Assembly: GCA_034104345.1 (NCBI GenBank)
Contig: JAXEDY010000032.1
Span: forward strand, 29,838-93,837
DNA from: HGM11416 sp034104345
Lineage (GTDB): Bacteria > Bacillota > Clostridia > Christensenellales > Borkfalkiaceae
Direction: 5' to 3'
DNA: 64,000 nucleotides
Part shown: in pieces, positions 7,591 to 16,490 of the stretch
Layout of the letters: each line of letters starts with the position of its first letter
Numbering within the stretch: position 1 is the stretch's first letter
Made by a program: the position numbers and the translations under genes
The notes under the pieces: generated by a model
Databases searched by the model: none
Seen by the model: only the letters and a program-made list of their open reading frames with translations
What the model was told of the DNA's origin: nothing

Positions 7591-9408
7591 TTATGCGAAC
7601 TGACTCGAATAAAGATTACTGTAAAAGCCACCCTTTTTCAAAAGTTCGTCATGCGTGCCGCTTTCAATTATTTTTCCGTTATTCATAACTATAATACAGT
7701 CGGCTTCGCGCACCGTAGAAAGCCTGTGCGCCACTATAAAACTCGTTCTGCCTTTCATAAGCGCGGCGAAAGCGTCCTGAATTTTAAGCTCGGTTCGGGT
7801 ATCTATCGACGAAGTGGCTTCGTCTAAAATAAGCATCGGCGGGCGGCGGAGCATTACGCGGGCAATACACAAAAGTTGTTTCTGCCCCTGCGAAAGCGCC
7901 CCTTCTTCGGTTATTTCTTCGTCGAGCCCGTGCGGAAGTTTCAACACGAAATCGTCGGCTTTGGCAAGCCTTAATGCTTCTAAAATCTGCTCGTCGTCGG
8001 CATTTTCGGCACCCATCTTCAAATTATCGCGTATGGTGCCCGATTTAAGCCACGTTTCCTGCAAAACCATTCCGTAAGCCGCGCGCAAACTCTTGCGAGT
8101 TACGTTTCTTAAATCGTTGCCGTCAACCGAAATATTGCCGTCGTCTACGTCGTAAAAACGCATAAGCAAGTTAATCATAGTGGTTTTGCCGCAACCGGTG
8201 GGCCCTACTATAGCAATCCTTTGCCCGCTTTTTACGTCAAGCGAAAAGTCTTTTATAAGTTCGCGGTCTTTCGTATACGAAAAACAAACGTTTTCAAGCG
8301 AAACGTCGCCGCTTATTTTTTTGTTTTCGCCGCCTAAAACCGCAAGATTTTCGTCGGATATTTCGGATTTTTCGTCGATTAAGCCGAACACTCTGCGCGC
8401 GCTCGCAAGCGCCGCCTGAAGTTCGGTTACCACACCCGAAATTTCGTTAAACGGCTTGGTATATTGGTTTGTGTAACTAAGCAAAACCGAAAGCATACCT
8501 ACGGAAACAACCGCCGCGTCGCCGAATATTCCTATTGCCGAAAGCGCGCCGAAGCAACACACCGCCGCATAAACCACGCTGTTTATAAAACGCGTTGTGG
8601 GGTTTACGAGAGACGAAAAGAATATCGCCGAAAGCGAGCACGAACAAAGTTTATCGTTAGTTTTATCGAATTTTTCGCCCGTTTTATCTTGTTGCGAAAA
8701 GGCACGGATAACTTTCTGGTTAGAAATCGCTTCGTCGATAAGCGCGGTTTGTTCGGCTTTTGCAACCGACTGAGCAACAAACATCGAGTGCGTGCGTTTT
8801 GATATAAAACGCGCGATCAAAAGCGAAACGGGGGTTAAAACAACGACCGCCGCCGCAACGAACGGGTTAAGCGCGAACATAAACGCAAGCGTAAATATTA
8901 TAGTCGTTACACCCGAAAACAGTTGCGTAAAGCCCATTAAAAGACCGTCGGCAAAAACGTCGGTATCGCCGATGATTTTGCTTACTATTTCGCCGCTTTT
9001 ATGACTGTCGAGATAAGAAAGGGGTAAAGTTTGTATTTTCGAAAACGCTTCCTTTCTCACGTCGCCTATTATGGCGTAGGTCACGTTATTGTTAATGGCG
9101 CTCACCGCCCACTGCAAAATTGCCGCGGCTATTATAGCGCACCCCGCCTGAATTAAAAGCGAAGCGATTTCTTTAAAATCGACGTTGCCCGCGCCCGCTA
9201 TTTTATCTATCGCCCTGCCGAAAAGTATGGGCGCGTATAAAACGAACAAAACGTTTATTACTGATAGCGCAACCGAAATCCATATTTTAGGCGCATACGG
9301 TTTAAGCCTTTTCATTATCTGCTTAAAATCGCTCTTTTTGCTCTGTTTTTGCTTTTTTGTCGCTTTATCGTTTAAATTTTTTCCGCAAGTTTTTTCATCT
9401 ACGCTCAT
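7591..9408 (-). CDS. ABC exporter half-transporter, subunit with consensus Walker B
   Basis: Membrane-spanning half of a heterodimeric type IV ABC exporter (605 residues). The N-terminal ~330 residues form a six-helix transmembrane domain; the nucleotide-binding domain has Walker A 'GPTGCGKTTM', Walker B with glutamate 'LILDEATSS' and the switch histidine 'VAHRLSTV'. Its signature is altered (LSQGQ). Together with its partner this gives one consensus and one degenerate ATP site, the pattern of TM287/288, BmrCD and LmrCD. Its ATG overlaps the partner's stop (ATGA), so the two are translationally coupled. The substrate is unknown; drugs, lipids or peptides are possible. Confidence 0.93.
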   Translation of the reverse strand: MSVDEKTCGKNLNDKATKKQKQSKKSDFKQIMKRLKPYAPKIWISVALSVINVLFVLYAPILFGRAIDKIAGAGNVDFKEIASLLIQAGCAIIAAAILQWAVSAINNNVTYAIIGDVRKEAFSKIQTLPLSYLDSHKSGEIVSKIIGDTDVFADGLLMGFTQLFSGVTTIIFTLAFMFALNPFVAAAVVVLTPVSLLIARFISKRTHSMFVAQSVAKAEQTALIDEAISNQKVIRAFSQQDKTGEKFDKTNDKLCSCSLSAIFFSSLVNPTTRFINSVVYAAVCCFGALSAIGIFGDAAVVSVGMLSVLLSYTNQYTKPFNEISGVVTELQAALASARRVFGLIDEKSEISDENLAVLGGENKKISGDVSLENVCFSYTKDRELIKDFSLDVKSGQRIAIVGPTGCGKTTMINLLMRFYDVDDGNISVDGNDLRNVTRKSLRAAYGMVLQETWLKSGTIRDNLKMGAENADDEQILEALRLAKADDFVLKLPHGLDEEITEEGALSQGQKQLLCIARVMLRRPPMLILDEATSSIDTRTELKIQDAFAALMKGRTSFIVAHRLSTVREADCIIVMNNGKIIESGTHDELLKKGGFYSNLYSSQFA

Positions 9409-11141
9409 ATTGCACCGCCTTCCGCGCTTTCTTTTTTAAACTGCGAAAGATGAATTTCTTTATACACTTCGCACGAATTTAAAAGTTCGTCGTGTGTGCC
9501 TATGCCCATAACTTTGCCGTTATCTAATACGATTATTTTATCCGCGTGGCAAACCGAACCCGTTCGCTGCGAAACGACAAACACCGTCGGCTTATACGAA
9601 AGCGACGATATGGCTTTGCGCATTTTTGCGTCGGTAGCGAAATCCAAAGCCGAAGAACTGTCGTCTAAAACCAGAATTTCGGGTTGACGAACAAGCGCGC
9701 GCGCAACGGTCAAACGTTGCTTTTGCCCGCCCGAAAAGTTTCTGCCGCCTTGTTCTACTTCGCAATCGAGTCCGCCCTTTTTATCGTAAACGAAATCGGA
9801 ACACGAACTTTCTACCGCTTGTCTTATGGTTTCTTCTGATGCGTTTTCGTTACCCCAAAGCAGATTTTCGCGCACCGTGCCCGAAAACAGAACGGCTTTT
9901 TGCGGAACGAATCCTATTTTTTTTCTGAGTGCGTCTACGTCGTAATCCAAAACGTTTACGCCGTCCACTTCGACGCTGCCGTCCGACGCGTCGTAAAATC
10001 TGGGAATAAGCGCGGCAAGCGAACTTTTGCCGCTGCCCGTGCCGCCGATAATCCCTATTGTTTCGCCGCTTTTTACGTCGAGAGTAAGCCCCTCTATGGC
10101 ATAACCCGCGCTTTCGCCGTATTTAAGCGACGCGTTTTTAAAACTTACGCAGCCGCGCATATCCTCTTTTCCGCTTAAAACGCTGCCGTTTTTCTGCAAC
10201 GTTGGCGCGTCTAAAACGCTGCCTATACGCTTTGCGCACGCAACCGATTTGGTTACGTTTATTATAAGGTTCGCAAGTTTTATAAGCTCAACGAGAATTT
10301 GCGACATATAATTATATATCGCAATAACCGCACCTTGCGTTATTGCCCCGCCGTCTACCCTTATAGCGCCGACGTAGATAAGCGCAACGACAGCAAAGTT
10401 TATAAGACTGTAAGTAAGAGGGTTTAAAAGCGCGGCGATAAGCCCCGCCTTGTTCTGACTTTTTGCCAAAGTTTCGCAGTCTTTCGCATAATTTTGCTTT
10501 TCGGTTTCTTCTCGCCCGAACGCCCTTATAACCCTTACTCCCGATAAATTTTCGCGTGTGGTTAAAAGCACTTTATCAAGTTTTTTCTGCACCTTTCCGT
10601 AAAGGGGTATGCATGCGATCATGATAGCGAAAACGACCGCCGCTATAAGCGGAATTACCACGACGAATACGAGCGCGGATTTAACGTCTATGCTAAACGC
10701 CATTATCATCGCGCCGAACACGACGAACGGCGAACGCAGTAGCAGCCTTAACGTTAAGTTCATGCCCGTCTGCACTTGATTGCAATCGTCGGTAAGGCGG
10801 GTTATCATGGTAGAAGCGCCCGCTTTATCCATATCGGCATAAGAAAAGTTTTGTATTTTTTTAAACAGCGCCCGTCTTAATCCCGCGACCGATTTTACCG
10901 AAGCCGCCGCCGAAAAGTATTGCGCGATTACAGTAAAAACAAGCCCCACTAATCCGAACGCGATTAAAAGAATACTCATTAAAATTATATACCGCGCGTC
11001 CTTGTTTTTAATACCAACGTCGATTATAAGTTTAACTATTAAAGGCACGCATAGTTCAAGCGAAGCTTCGAGCAGCTTGAAAAGCGGCCCCAAAATTACC
11101 TGCGCTTTATACTTTTCAGCATATAAAAACAAATGTTTCAT
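9405..11141 (-). CDS. ABC exporter half-transporter, subunit with degenerate Walker B
   Basis: First gene of the pair, 578 residues with an N-terminal six-helix domain and a C-terminal ATPase domain. Walker A is 'GGTGSGKSSL' and the signature is consensus (SGGQKQRL), but the catalytic Walker B glutamate is aspartate (LVLDDSSSALD) and the switch histidine is glutamine (VVSQRTGSV). These changes complement the LSQGQ signature of the partner and define the non-hydrolysing site of heterodimeric exporters. The ATG lies within an AT-rich leader. The 4-base overlap with the next gene implies equal expression. Confidence 0.93.
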   Translation of the reverse strand: MKHLFLYAEKYKAQVILGPLFKLLEASLELCVPLIVKLIIDVGIKNKDARYIILMSILLIAFGLVGLVFTVIAQYFSAAASVKSVAGLRRALFKKIQNFSYADMDKAGASTMITRLTDDCNQVQTGMNLTLRLLLRSPFVVFGAMIMAFSIDVKSALVFVVVIPLIAAVVFAIMIACIPLYGKVQKKLDKVLLTTRENLSGVRVIRAFGREETEKQNYAKDCETLAKSQNKAGLIAALLNPLTYSLINFAVVALIYVGAIRVDGGAITQGAVIAIYNYMSQILVELIKLANLIINVTKSVACAKRIGSVLDAPTLQKNGSVLSGKEDMRGCVSFKNASLKYGESAGYAIEGLTLDVKSGETIGIIGGTGSGKSSLAALIPRFYDASDGSVEVDGVNVLDYDVDALRKKIGFVPQKAVLFSGTVRENLLWGNENASEETIRQAVESSCSDFVYDKKGGLDCEVEQGGRNFSGGQKQRLTVARALVRQPEILVLDDSSSALDFATDAKMRKAISSLSYKPTVFVVSQRTGSVCHADKIIVLDNGKVMGIGTHDELLNSCEVYKEIHLSQFKKESAEGGAI

Positions 11142-11253
11142 GCTAAAAACTCCGTTTCATAAAAATTCTTAAAATACAACAATTTATGCTCAATTTTCAA
11201 TATTATTATGTCAGACGTAACGGTTTTTCGCCGCTGAAAAACAAAAAAAATGC

Positions 11254-11283
11254 AAGCGCCTTAAAAAATAAAAAAGGCGCTTT
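11254..11283 (-). terminator. Terminator after the FabG-type gene
   Basis: AAGCGCCTT (11254-11262) pairs with AAGGCGCTT (11274-11282). Read on the minus strand, GCA and then a run of eight T follow. Confidence 0.8.
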
Positions 11284-11289
11284 CGTATT

Positions 11290-12048
11290 TTAACAAAAGC
11301 CGCCGTCGACGCCTAATATCTGCCCCGTTACGTAAACGGGAGCGTTTGCCAAAAGAAGCACCGCCGAAGCAACGTCTTCTTTCGTGCCCATACGCCCTGC
11401 GGGAACGCTTTCGCAAAACGCCGCTTTTTCTTCGCTTGAAAGTCCTGCGTTCATATCCGTATCGATAAGTCCGGGGGCAACCGCATTTACCGCAACCGAC
11501 GACAACGCAACTTCTTTTGCAAGCGCTTTCGTAAACCCTATAACGCCCGCTTTAGTCATAGAATAAACGGTTTCGCACGAGCCGCCGGTTATTCCCCATA
11601 TAGACGAAACGTTTATAATACGCCCTTCGCCCGCGCTTATCATTCCGTCTAAAACTCGTTTAGAGCAATTAAACATTCCCTTTAAATTCACCGATACGAG
11701 TTTATCGAATTCGTCGCCGCTTATATCCTGCAAAACTTTTTGTTTAAGCGCCACGCCGGCGTTGTTTACAAGCACGTCGATTTTTCCGAATTTTTTAAAG
11801 ACGTAAGAAAACATTTCGTCAACTTGTTTTTCATCCGAAACGTCTGCTTTAAAAATTTCGGCTTTAAAAGCGGGCTTGCCTTCCCTTACCCTTTCTTCAC
11901 TCAAACGCAAAAGGTCGCAAAGCAAAGTTTTTGCCTTTTCTTCGCTTGAAAAACAGTTTATTATTACGTTATATCCGTTTGCAGAAAAGGCACGGGCGAT
12001 AGCTTCGCCTATGCCTTTCGACGCACCGGTAATTAAAACGGTTTTCAT
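11290..12048 (-). CDS. SDR-family reductase, probably 3-oxoacyl-ACP reductase (FabG-type)
   Basis: NAD(P)-dependent short-chain reductase of 252 residues. It shows the cofactor loop 'TGASKGIGEAIA', 'LVNNAGVA', the catalytic Ser ('NVSSIWG') and the Tyr/Lys pair in 'YSMTKAG', and a C-terminal 'GQILGVDGGFC' close to the FabG consensus. FabG reduces beta-ketoacyl-ACP in fatty acid synthesis, but no other fab genes are nearby, so another SDR substrate is possible. The start at 12048 has AAGGAC in front; a longer open frame upstream runs into the neighbour's DNA and has no ribosome site. It follows efp with a short gap and ends at a strong terminator. Confidence 0.85.
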   Translation of the reverse strand: MKTVLITGASKGIGEAIARAFSANGYNVIINCFSSEEKAKTLLCDLLRLSEERVREGKPAFKAEIFKADVSDEKQVDEMFSYVFKKFGKIDVLVNNAGVALKQKVLQDISGDEFDKLVSVNLKGMFNCSKRVLDGMISAGEGRIINVSSIWGITGGSCETVYSMTKAGVIGFTKALAKEVALSSVAVNAVAPGLIDTDMNAGLSSEEKAAFCESVPAGRMGTKEDVASAVLLLANAPVYVTGQILGVDGGFC

Positions 12049-12127
12049 TAAATTAGTCCTTGTTTCGGCAAAGCGTGAAAAAAAACACGAGCCAAACGCC
12101 GAAATTATATAAATTAAGCGATTAAAA

Positions 12128-12688
12128 TTATTTTTTAACTCTTTCCATGTATTCGCCCGTGCGAGTATCGATACGGATAACGTCGCCTTCGTTAACGAAC
12201 ATAGGAACCTGCATCGAAATGCCGGTTTCGAGTTTAACGATTTTAGTAGCGTTGGTAGCGGTGTTGCCTGCAACGCTGGGTTCTGCTTCGGTAACCAGAA
12301 GTTCTACGAAGTTGTCGCAGTCGACCGAGAAAGCAACGCCCTTATATGATTTTACGAGAACCGAATCGTTTTCTTTGATATATTTTAAAGCGTCCTCAAC
12401 CTGTTCGTGGTTTAACGGAACAAGGTTATATTCTTCGTCCATAAAGTAATAAAGGTCGCCGTCGTTATACGAATAAGTCATTTTTTTTGTTTCGATAACC
12501 GCGTTTTCGACTTTTTCGGTGGGGTTAAAGGTTTTTTCTAAAACCGCGCCGGTAACGATGTTTTTAAGTCTGGTTCTTACGAACGCCGCACCCTTACCAG
12601 GTTTAACGTGTTGGAAATCAACGATCGTATAAATGTTGCCTTCGTATTCGATGGTAACGCCTTTTCTGAAATCGCCTGCTTGAATCAT
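12128..12688 (-). CDS. efp: Translation elongation factor P
   Basis: tRNA-shaped factor that relieves ribosome stalling at polyproline. The length of 186 residues, the three beta-barrel domains, and the start MIQAGDFRKGVTIEYEGN are standard. The tip loop 'HVKPGKGAAFVRT' carries the lysine that is modified in some bacteria; no epmA/epmB-like genes are seen nearby. The C-terminal motif ending 'VIRIDTRTGEYMERVK' is typical. GGAG precedes the ATG. It follows a putative proline aminopeptidase gene, a common neighbour pair in Bacillota. Confidence 0.97.
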   Translation of the reverse strand: MIQAGDFRKGVTIEYEGNIYTIVDFQHVKPGKGAAFVRTRLKNIVTGAVLEKTFNPTEKVENAVIETKKMTYSYNDGDLYYFMDEEYNLVPLNHEQVEDALKYIKENDSVLVKSYKGVAFSVDCDNFVELLVTEAEPSVAGNTATNATKIVKLETGISMQVPMFVNEGDVIRIDTRTGEYMERVKK

Positions 12689-12801
12689 AGGTAAATCTCC
12701 TGATTTTTATATAAATAAATTAAATTTTTTACTGCTTTGTTTTTATTTTTTCGCCGTCGCCTTTTTTGCCGATTTTGCTTTTAAAACCGTCTGTCCGTTT
12801 T

Positions 12802-13878
12802 TCAGTCGTTTATTTTAACGGGTTGTTTTTTTTGTATTTTGCCGCCGTTTATAACGATAAGAAGTTTGTCTTCCTTCATAAACGTATGGCACACGCCGCC
12901 CGATAAATAGCAACTGTCTTCTATTCTTATTCCGAATTTGCCGTCGAAATATACGCCCGGCTCGTCCGAAAATACCATATTATCCGCAAGGACGTTGTCG
13001 CGCGAAGGCGAAAGCCACGGATATTCGTGAATGTGAACGCCGATTCCGTGCCCTAACGAGTGCGTAAAATAATCGCCGTAACCGTATTTTTTTAATACGT
13101 CGCGCGCGAGAGAGTCGGCTTGTTTGCCCGTCATCCCCGCCTTAATATTGTTAAGCGCGTTAAAGTGCGCTTCGTAAACCGCAAAGTAAGCGCGTAAAAA
13201 CTCGTCGTCGGGCGTTCCGAAGAAAAGGGTTCTCGTCATATCCGAACAATATCCGCGATAGATACAGCCGAAATCCATAAGCACGCACATATTTTCTTCG
13301 AGTTTTGTTTCGCCCGTTTCGTGGTGAGGAACGGCGGCGTTTTCGCCGAACGCTATTATCGTATCGAACGACTTATCGCTTGCTCCGTTTTTCTTGAATA
13401 AATATTCGAGTTCGGCGGCAATTTCCCTTTCGGTAACGCCGACCTTTAAAAACTTAATAACTTCTTCAAACGATTTTTCGGCTATCTCGCACGCCTTTCG
13501 TATTGTAGCAAGTTCTTCGGGCGTTTTGATGCCCGCTTCGAGCATTATGTCCTCGCCGACGTCTACGAGTTCCGCACCCGTAGCCGCTTTTATGCTTTCG
13601 CTTTCTTTTATCGAAGTAACGCCGAAGTCTATTCCTATTTTATCTACGCCGAGAGCTTTTACCCTTTCTTTCAAAGGTTCGTAATCGCTTCCGCAAATTA
13701 CTTTAACGCCTTTTTTGCTTAAAACCTTTTCGGCGGCGTAATAATATCTGCGGTCAACCACGAACGCCGTTTGGTTTTCGTCGATCATAACGTAACCGTC
13801 GGTCGCGGCAAAGCCCAAATAATAAAGCCTTTCTTTTTCATCGGTAATAAGCCGTAAGCGCGCTTTTTCGAAATTCAT
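12802..13878 (-). CDS. M24 family metallopeptidase (Xaa-Pro aminopeptidase)
   Basis: Cytoplasmic peptidase that removes an N-terminal residue before proline. It has 358 residues: an N-terminal creatinase-like domain (to about 125) and a C-terminal pita-bread domain with the five metal ligands in order: two Asp in 'LMDFGCIYRGYCSDMTR', His in 'HSLGHGIGVHIHE', and Glu in 'DEPGVYFDGKFG' and 'IRIEDS'. The size and layout match the PepQ/YqhT family that lies beside efp in many Bacillota. The gene is directly upstream of efp on the same strand. Confidence 0.92.
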   Translation of the reverse strand: MNFEKARLRLITDEKERLYYLGFAATDGYVMIDENQTAFVVDRRYYYAAEKVLSKKGVKVICGSDYEPLKERVKALGVDKIGIDFGVTSIKESESIKAATGAELVDVGEDIMLEAGIKTPEELATIRKACEIAEKSFEEVIKFLKVGVTEREIAAELEYLFKKNGASDKSFDTIIAFGENAAVPHHETGETKLEENMCVLMDFGCIYRGYCSDMTRTLFFGTPDDEFLRAYFAVYEAHFNALNNIKAGMTGKQADSLARDVLKKYGYGDYFTHSLGHGIGVHIHEYPWLSPSRDNVLADNMVFSDEPGVYFDGKFGIRIEDSCYLSGGVCHTFMKEDKLLIVINGGKIQKKQPVKIND

Positions 13879-14058
13879 ATTTAAATCCTCTGATTATCAG
13901 ATAAACATACAAGCCCGTAGCGCGAGGTAACGCGCGCGCCCGCGCATATACTTATATATTATCATATCTTTTCGCCCTTTGTCAATTTTTTAAAACTATT
14001 TAAACAAATTCTTTACCATTTTCGCCGTTTTTTTAACTATTTTTGCTTGGTTTGCCAA

Positions 14059-14123
14059 GTTAAAAATAAAATTCATGTTATTTTTAAAAAATGCGAACAT
14101 TTGTTTGACTTTTTATTTTTAAC
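14059..14123. repeat. 13-bp perfect inverted repeat in the radical SAM promoter
   Basis: GTTAAAAATAAAA (14059-14071) and its exact reverse complement (14111-14123) flank a 39-base centre. The right arm lies in the promoter spacer. It may be a cruciform or a binding site. The region 13879-14255 otherwise holds no gene; it also contains the LexA-like box and the promoter. Confidence 0.5.
14094..14107 (+). promoter_or_regulatory. LexA (SOS) box candidate
   Basis: CGAACATTTGTTTG matches the Gram-positive LexA consensus CGAACRNRYGTTYG at 13 of 14 positions and overlaps the -35 of the promoter for the radical SAM gene, the usual place for LexA repression. Seen: the match and overlap. Inferred: DNA-damage control. 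Confidence 0.65.
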
Positions 14124-14133
14124 GAGTTACAAT
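14105..14133 (+). promoter_or_regulatory. Promoter of the radical SAM/repair pair
   Basis: TTGACT (14105-14110) and TACAAT (14128-14133) with a 17-base spacer, upstream of the start at 14256 with a leader of about 115 bases. Confidence 0.7.
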
Positions 14134-14255
14134 ATATTCACAATCGCACTTAAGACTATAAAACGCCTTTGCCTTTATTAAAAATTTCTAACTTTTTCAG
14201 GCTGCGTTTTATAGCAGTAAGCAGACTAAAAAAGCCGATTCGGCAAGGCACAACA

Positions 14256-15521
14256 ATGATAAACGGCGAAAAACTTAAAATTTTAACCGAAAGCGCAAAA
14301 TTCGACGTATCCTGTTCGTCTTCCGGCTCGTCGCGCAGAAACACTACGGGCGGATTGGGAAACGCCGACTACGCAGGCATTTGCCACTCGTTCACACCCG
14401 ACGGCAGATGCGTTTCGCTTTTAAAAATTTTAATGACGAACATATGTTCATACGATTGTTTATATTGCGTAAACCGCCGTTCGAACGACGTTCCGCGGGC
14501 AATAGCCACTCCCGACGAAATATGCGAACTCGTGATAGGTTTTTACAAACGCAACTATATCGAAGGTTTATTTTTATCGTCGGCGGTTTATAAGTCGCCC
14601 GACTATACGATGGAACTTCTTTTACAAACGGTTATTAAACTTCGCAAAGAATATTCGTTTAACGGATACATTCACCTTAAAGGAATCCCGGGAGCCGACT
14701 ATTCTCTTATTCAGCGAGCGGGCTTGTTCGTCGACCGAATGAGTTTTAATCTCGAACTCCCTTCGGAAAAAAGCCTTAAACTGCTTGCCCCGCAAAAAAC
14801 AAAAAACGGCATACTTCTTCCGATGAACGCGGTGGCGAACGAATATAGCGAAAGCAACTTTATCCGCGGTAAAAAAATCAACGGCAAGTTTTTGCCCGCA
14901 GGGCAAACCACGCAGATGATCGTAGGTGCTTCGCCCGAACACGACGGACATATTGTAAGGCTTACGCAAGCGCTTTATAAAAAATTTAAATTAAAACGCG
15001 TTTATTACTCGTCGTATTTGCCGATGAACAAAAAAACCGACCTTTTGCCGAGCAAGCCCGTCGGACTGCTGCGCGAACATAGGCTTTATCAGGCAGACTG
15101 GCTTTTGCGTTTTTACGGTTTTTCGGCAGAAGAACTGCTCGACGAAAACAGCGATTTACCCGCCGAATACGATCCGAAATGCGCATGGGCTCTAAAAAAC
15201 ATGCACCTTTTCCCTATCGAGATAAACATAGCCCCGCCCGAAATGCTGGTGCGCGTGCCCGGCATAGGATTTCGAAGCGCGAACAAAATAGTTTCAGCAA
15301 GACGATACGGAAAACTTTCGTTCGACGATTTAAAAAAAATGCGCGTAGTTTTAAAACGCGCTGCTCATTTTATAACGGTCGACGGCAAATTTTACGGATA
15401 CGAAAACCTGCAAAGCGTTTCGAACGTGCTTGCTTTAACCGAGCAAAACGACAATATCGAGCAATTAAGCCTTTTTTCGACAAACGAAACAGCTTTAAGT
15501 GCGATAAGCGGCGAAATTTAA
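14256..15521 (+). CDS. Radical SAM protein, putative DNA modification/repair (TIGR03916-like)
   Basis: Radical SAM enzyme of 421 residues with its [4Fe-4S] cysteines at 64, 68 and 71 (CSYDCLYC, CxxxCxxC). A conserved-looking N-terminal segment around residues 16-50 (Ser/Cys-rich, then GICHSF) precedes it, and a helix-hairpin-helix at about residues 328-350 (VRVPGIGFRSANKI) suggests DNA contact. This is the layout of the family annotated as 'putative DNA modification/repair radical SAM protein'. The start at 14256 is favoured by AAGGC six bases upstream; an earlier in-frame ATG at 14169 lacks one. The next gene is the usual partner of this family. Its exact reaction is not known; spore photoproduct lyase is a distant analogue only. 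Confidence 0.85.
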   Translation: MINGEKLKILTESAKFDVSCSSSGSSRRNTTGGLGNADYAGICHSFTPDGRCVSLLKILMTNICSYDCLYCVNRRSNDVPRAIATPDEICELVIGFYKRNYIEGLFLSSAVYKSPDYTMELLLQTVIKLRKEYSFNGYIHLKGIPGADYSLIQRAGLFVDRMSFNLELPSEKSLKLLAPQKTKNGILLPMNAVANEYSESNFIRGKKINGKFLPAGQTTQMIVGASPEHDGHIVRLTQALYKKFKLKRVYYSSYLPMNKKTDLLPSKPVGLLREHRLYQADWLLRFYGFSAEELLDENSDLPAEYDPKCAWALKNMHLFPIEINIAPPEMLVRVPGIGFRSANKIVSARRYGKLSFDDLKKMRVVLKRAAHFITVDGKFYGYENLQSVSNVLALTEQNDNIEQLSLFSTNETALSAISGEI

Positions 15522-15599
15522 ACATAAAATAAACAAAAGGCAAATTTGCCGCGGAGAAAAAGCACGGCAAAACGAAAAACAAAAAACGGAGAAACAATT

Positions 15600-16343
15600 A
15601 TGACGATTTATCTTTTCGACGGAACCATCGACGGAATTTTTACCTGCATTTTTCGCAGTTTTACAAAAAAAGAAAATCCTTCGCTTATCACCCGCGACGC
15701 GGCGCAGATTTCTTTAACCGACGAGATAATCGACGTAAAAACCGATTACGAAGCAAACAAGCGCATAATCGCCGCCATTTATAAATACGGCGGGTTAAAC
15801 GCTTTAAACGACGTTAAGTTCGCTTTCAGAAGCGGCAACGAAAACGCGCCTACCGTAATATTCAATTACATCAAAAAAACGTTCGAAGCGCGTAAATGCA
15901 TATCGGGCAAATTTTCCGACGAAGACGTGCTTGCTTTTTACGACCTTATCAAACGCGTAAGTTTGGAAGTTCATCGTTTTAAAGGCTTTCTGCGTTTTTC
16001 CGAAAGCGTAGAAGGCATATTATACGCTCGTTTCGAACCCGATAACAACATCGCCGATTTGCTTTTGCCGCATTTTAAAGCGCGCTTTAACGACCTGCCC
16101 TTTGCTATTCACGACGCAAAACGTAACGTTGCCGCAATGTGCGACGGCAAGCAGGCAAAAGTTGTGAACGCCCGCGTTTCGTTTGTGGAACTCAGCGCAA
16201 ACGAAAGTGCTTTCGGCGCTTTGTGGCGCGAATATTATAAAGACGTAAACATCGAATCGCGCAAAAACGAACGCCTTATGCGTTCGTATATGCCCGCAAG
16301 ATATTTAAAAAACATGCCCGAAAAAAGCGTCGCTTCAATGTAA
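15600..16343 (+). CDS. Partner of the radical SAM protein, DUF4130/TIGR03915-like DNA metabolism protein
   Basis: Protein of 247 residues read from ATG at 15600 (GGAG eight bases upstream); an earlier in-frame start at 15546 has no ribosome site. It begins 'TIYLFDGTIDGIFTCIF' and has 'VHRFKGFLRF' near residue 120 and a C-terminal 'YMPARYLKNMPEK', all typical of the DUF4130 family that is encoded next to the TIGR03916 radical SAM protein. In some organisms this partner is fused to a uracil-DNA glycosylase-like domain; here that domain is absent. It lies 78 bases after the radical SAM gene, on the same strand, and ends at a terminator, so the two form one unit. Confidence 0.85.
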   Translation: MTIYLFDGTIDGIFTCIFRSFTKKENPSLITRDAAQISLTDEIIDVKTDYEANKRIIAAIYKYGGLNALNDVKFAFRSGNENAPTVIFNYIKKTFEARKCISGKFSDEDVLAFYDLIKRVSLEVHRFKGFLRFSESVEGILYARFEPDNNIADLLLPHFKARFNDLPFAIHDAKRNVAAMCDGKQAKVVNARVSFVELSANESAFGALWREYYKDVNIESRKNERLMRSYMPARYLKNMPEKSVASM

Positions 16344-16414
16344 CCGTCCGGCTTAAAACACACGAAATCATCAAACATATTTTTAAGCATATCCTTTTTT
16401 CTCACATAAATAAA

Positions 16415-16451
16415 CGAAAAAAACTTCGCTCGATACAGCGAAGTTTTTTCG
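16415..16451. terminator. Bidirectional terminator
   Basis: AAAAAAACTTCGCT pairs with AGCGAAGTTTTTT around a six-base loop between the convergent repair pair and the dehydratase gene. Confidence 0.85.
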
Positions 16452-16490
16452 TGTTTTTTTTCAAATTGAAATTTTAAGCGCTACTTTATT

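Noticed and set aside
12049..12273. 75-codon N-terminal extension of the FabG-type protein
   Set aside because: It overlaps the efp gene and has no ribosome site; the Rossmann fold begins at 12048.
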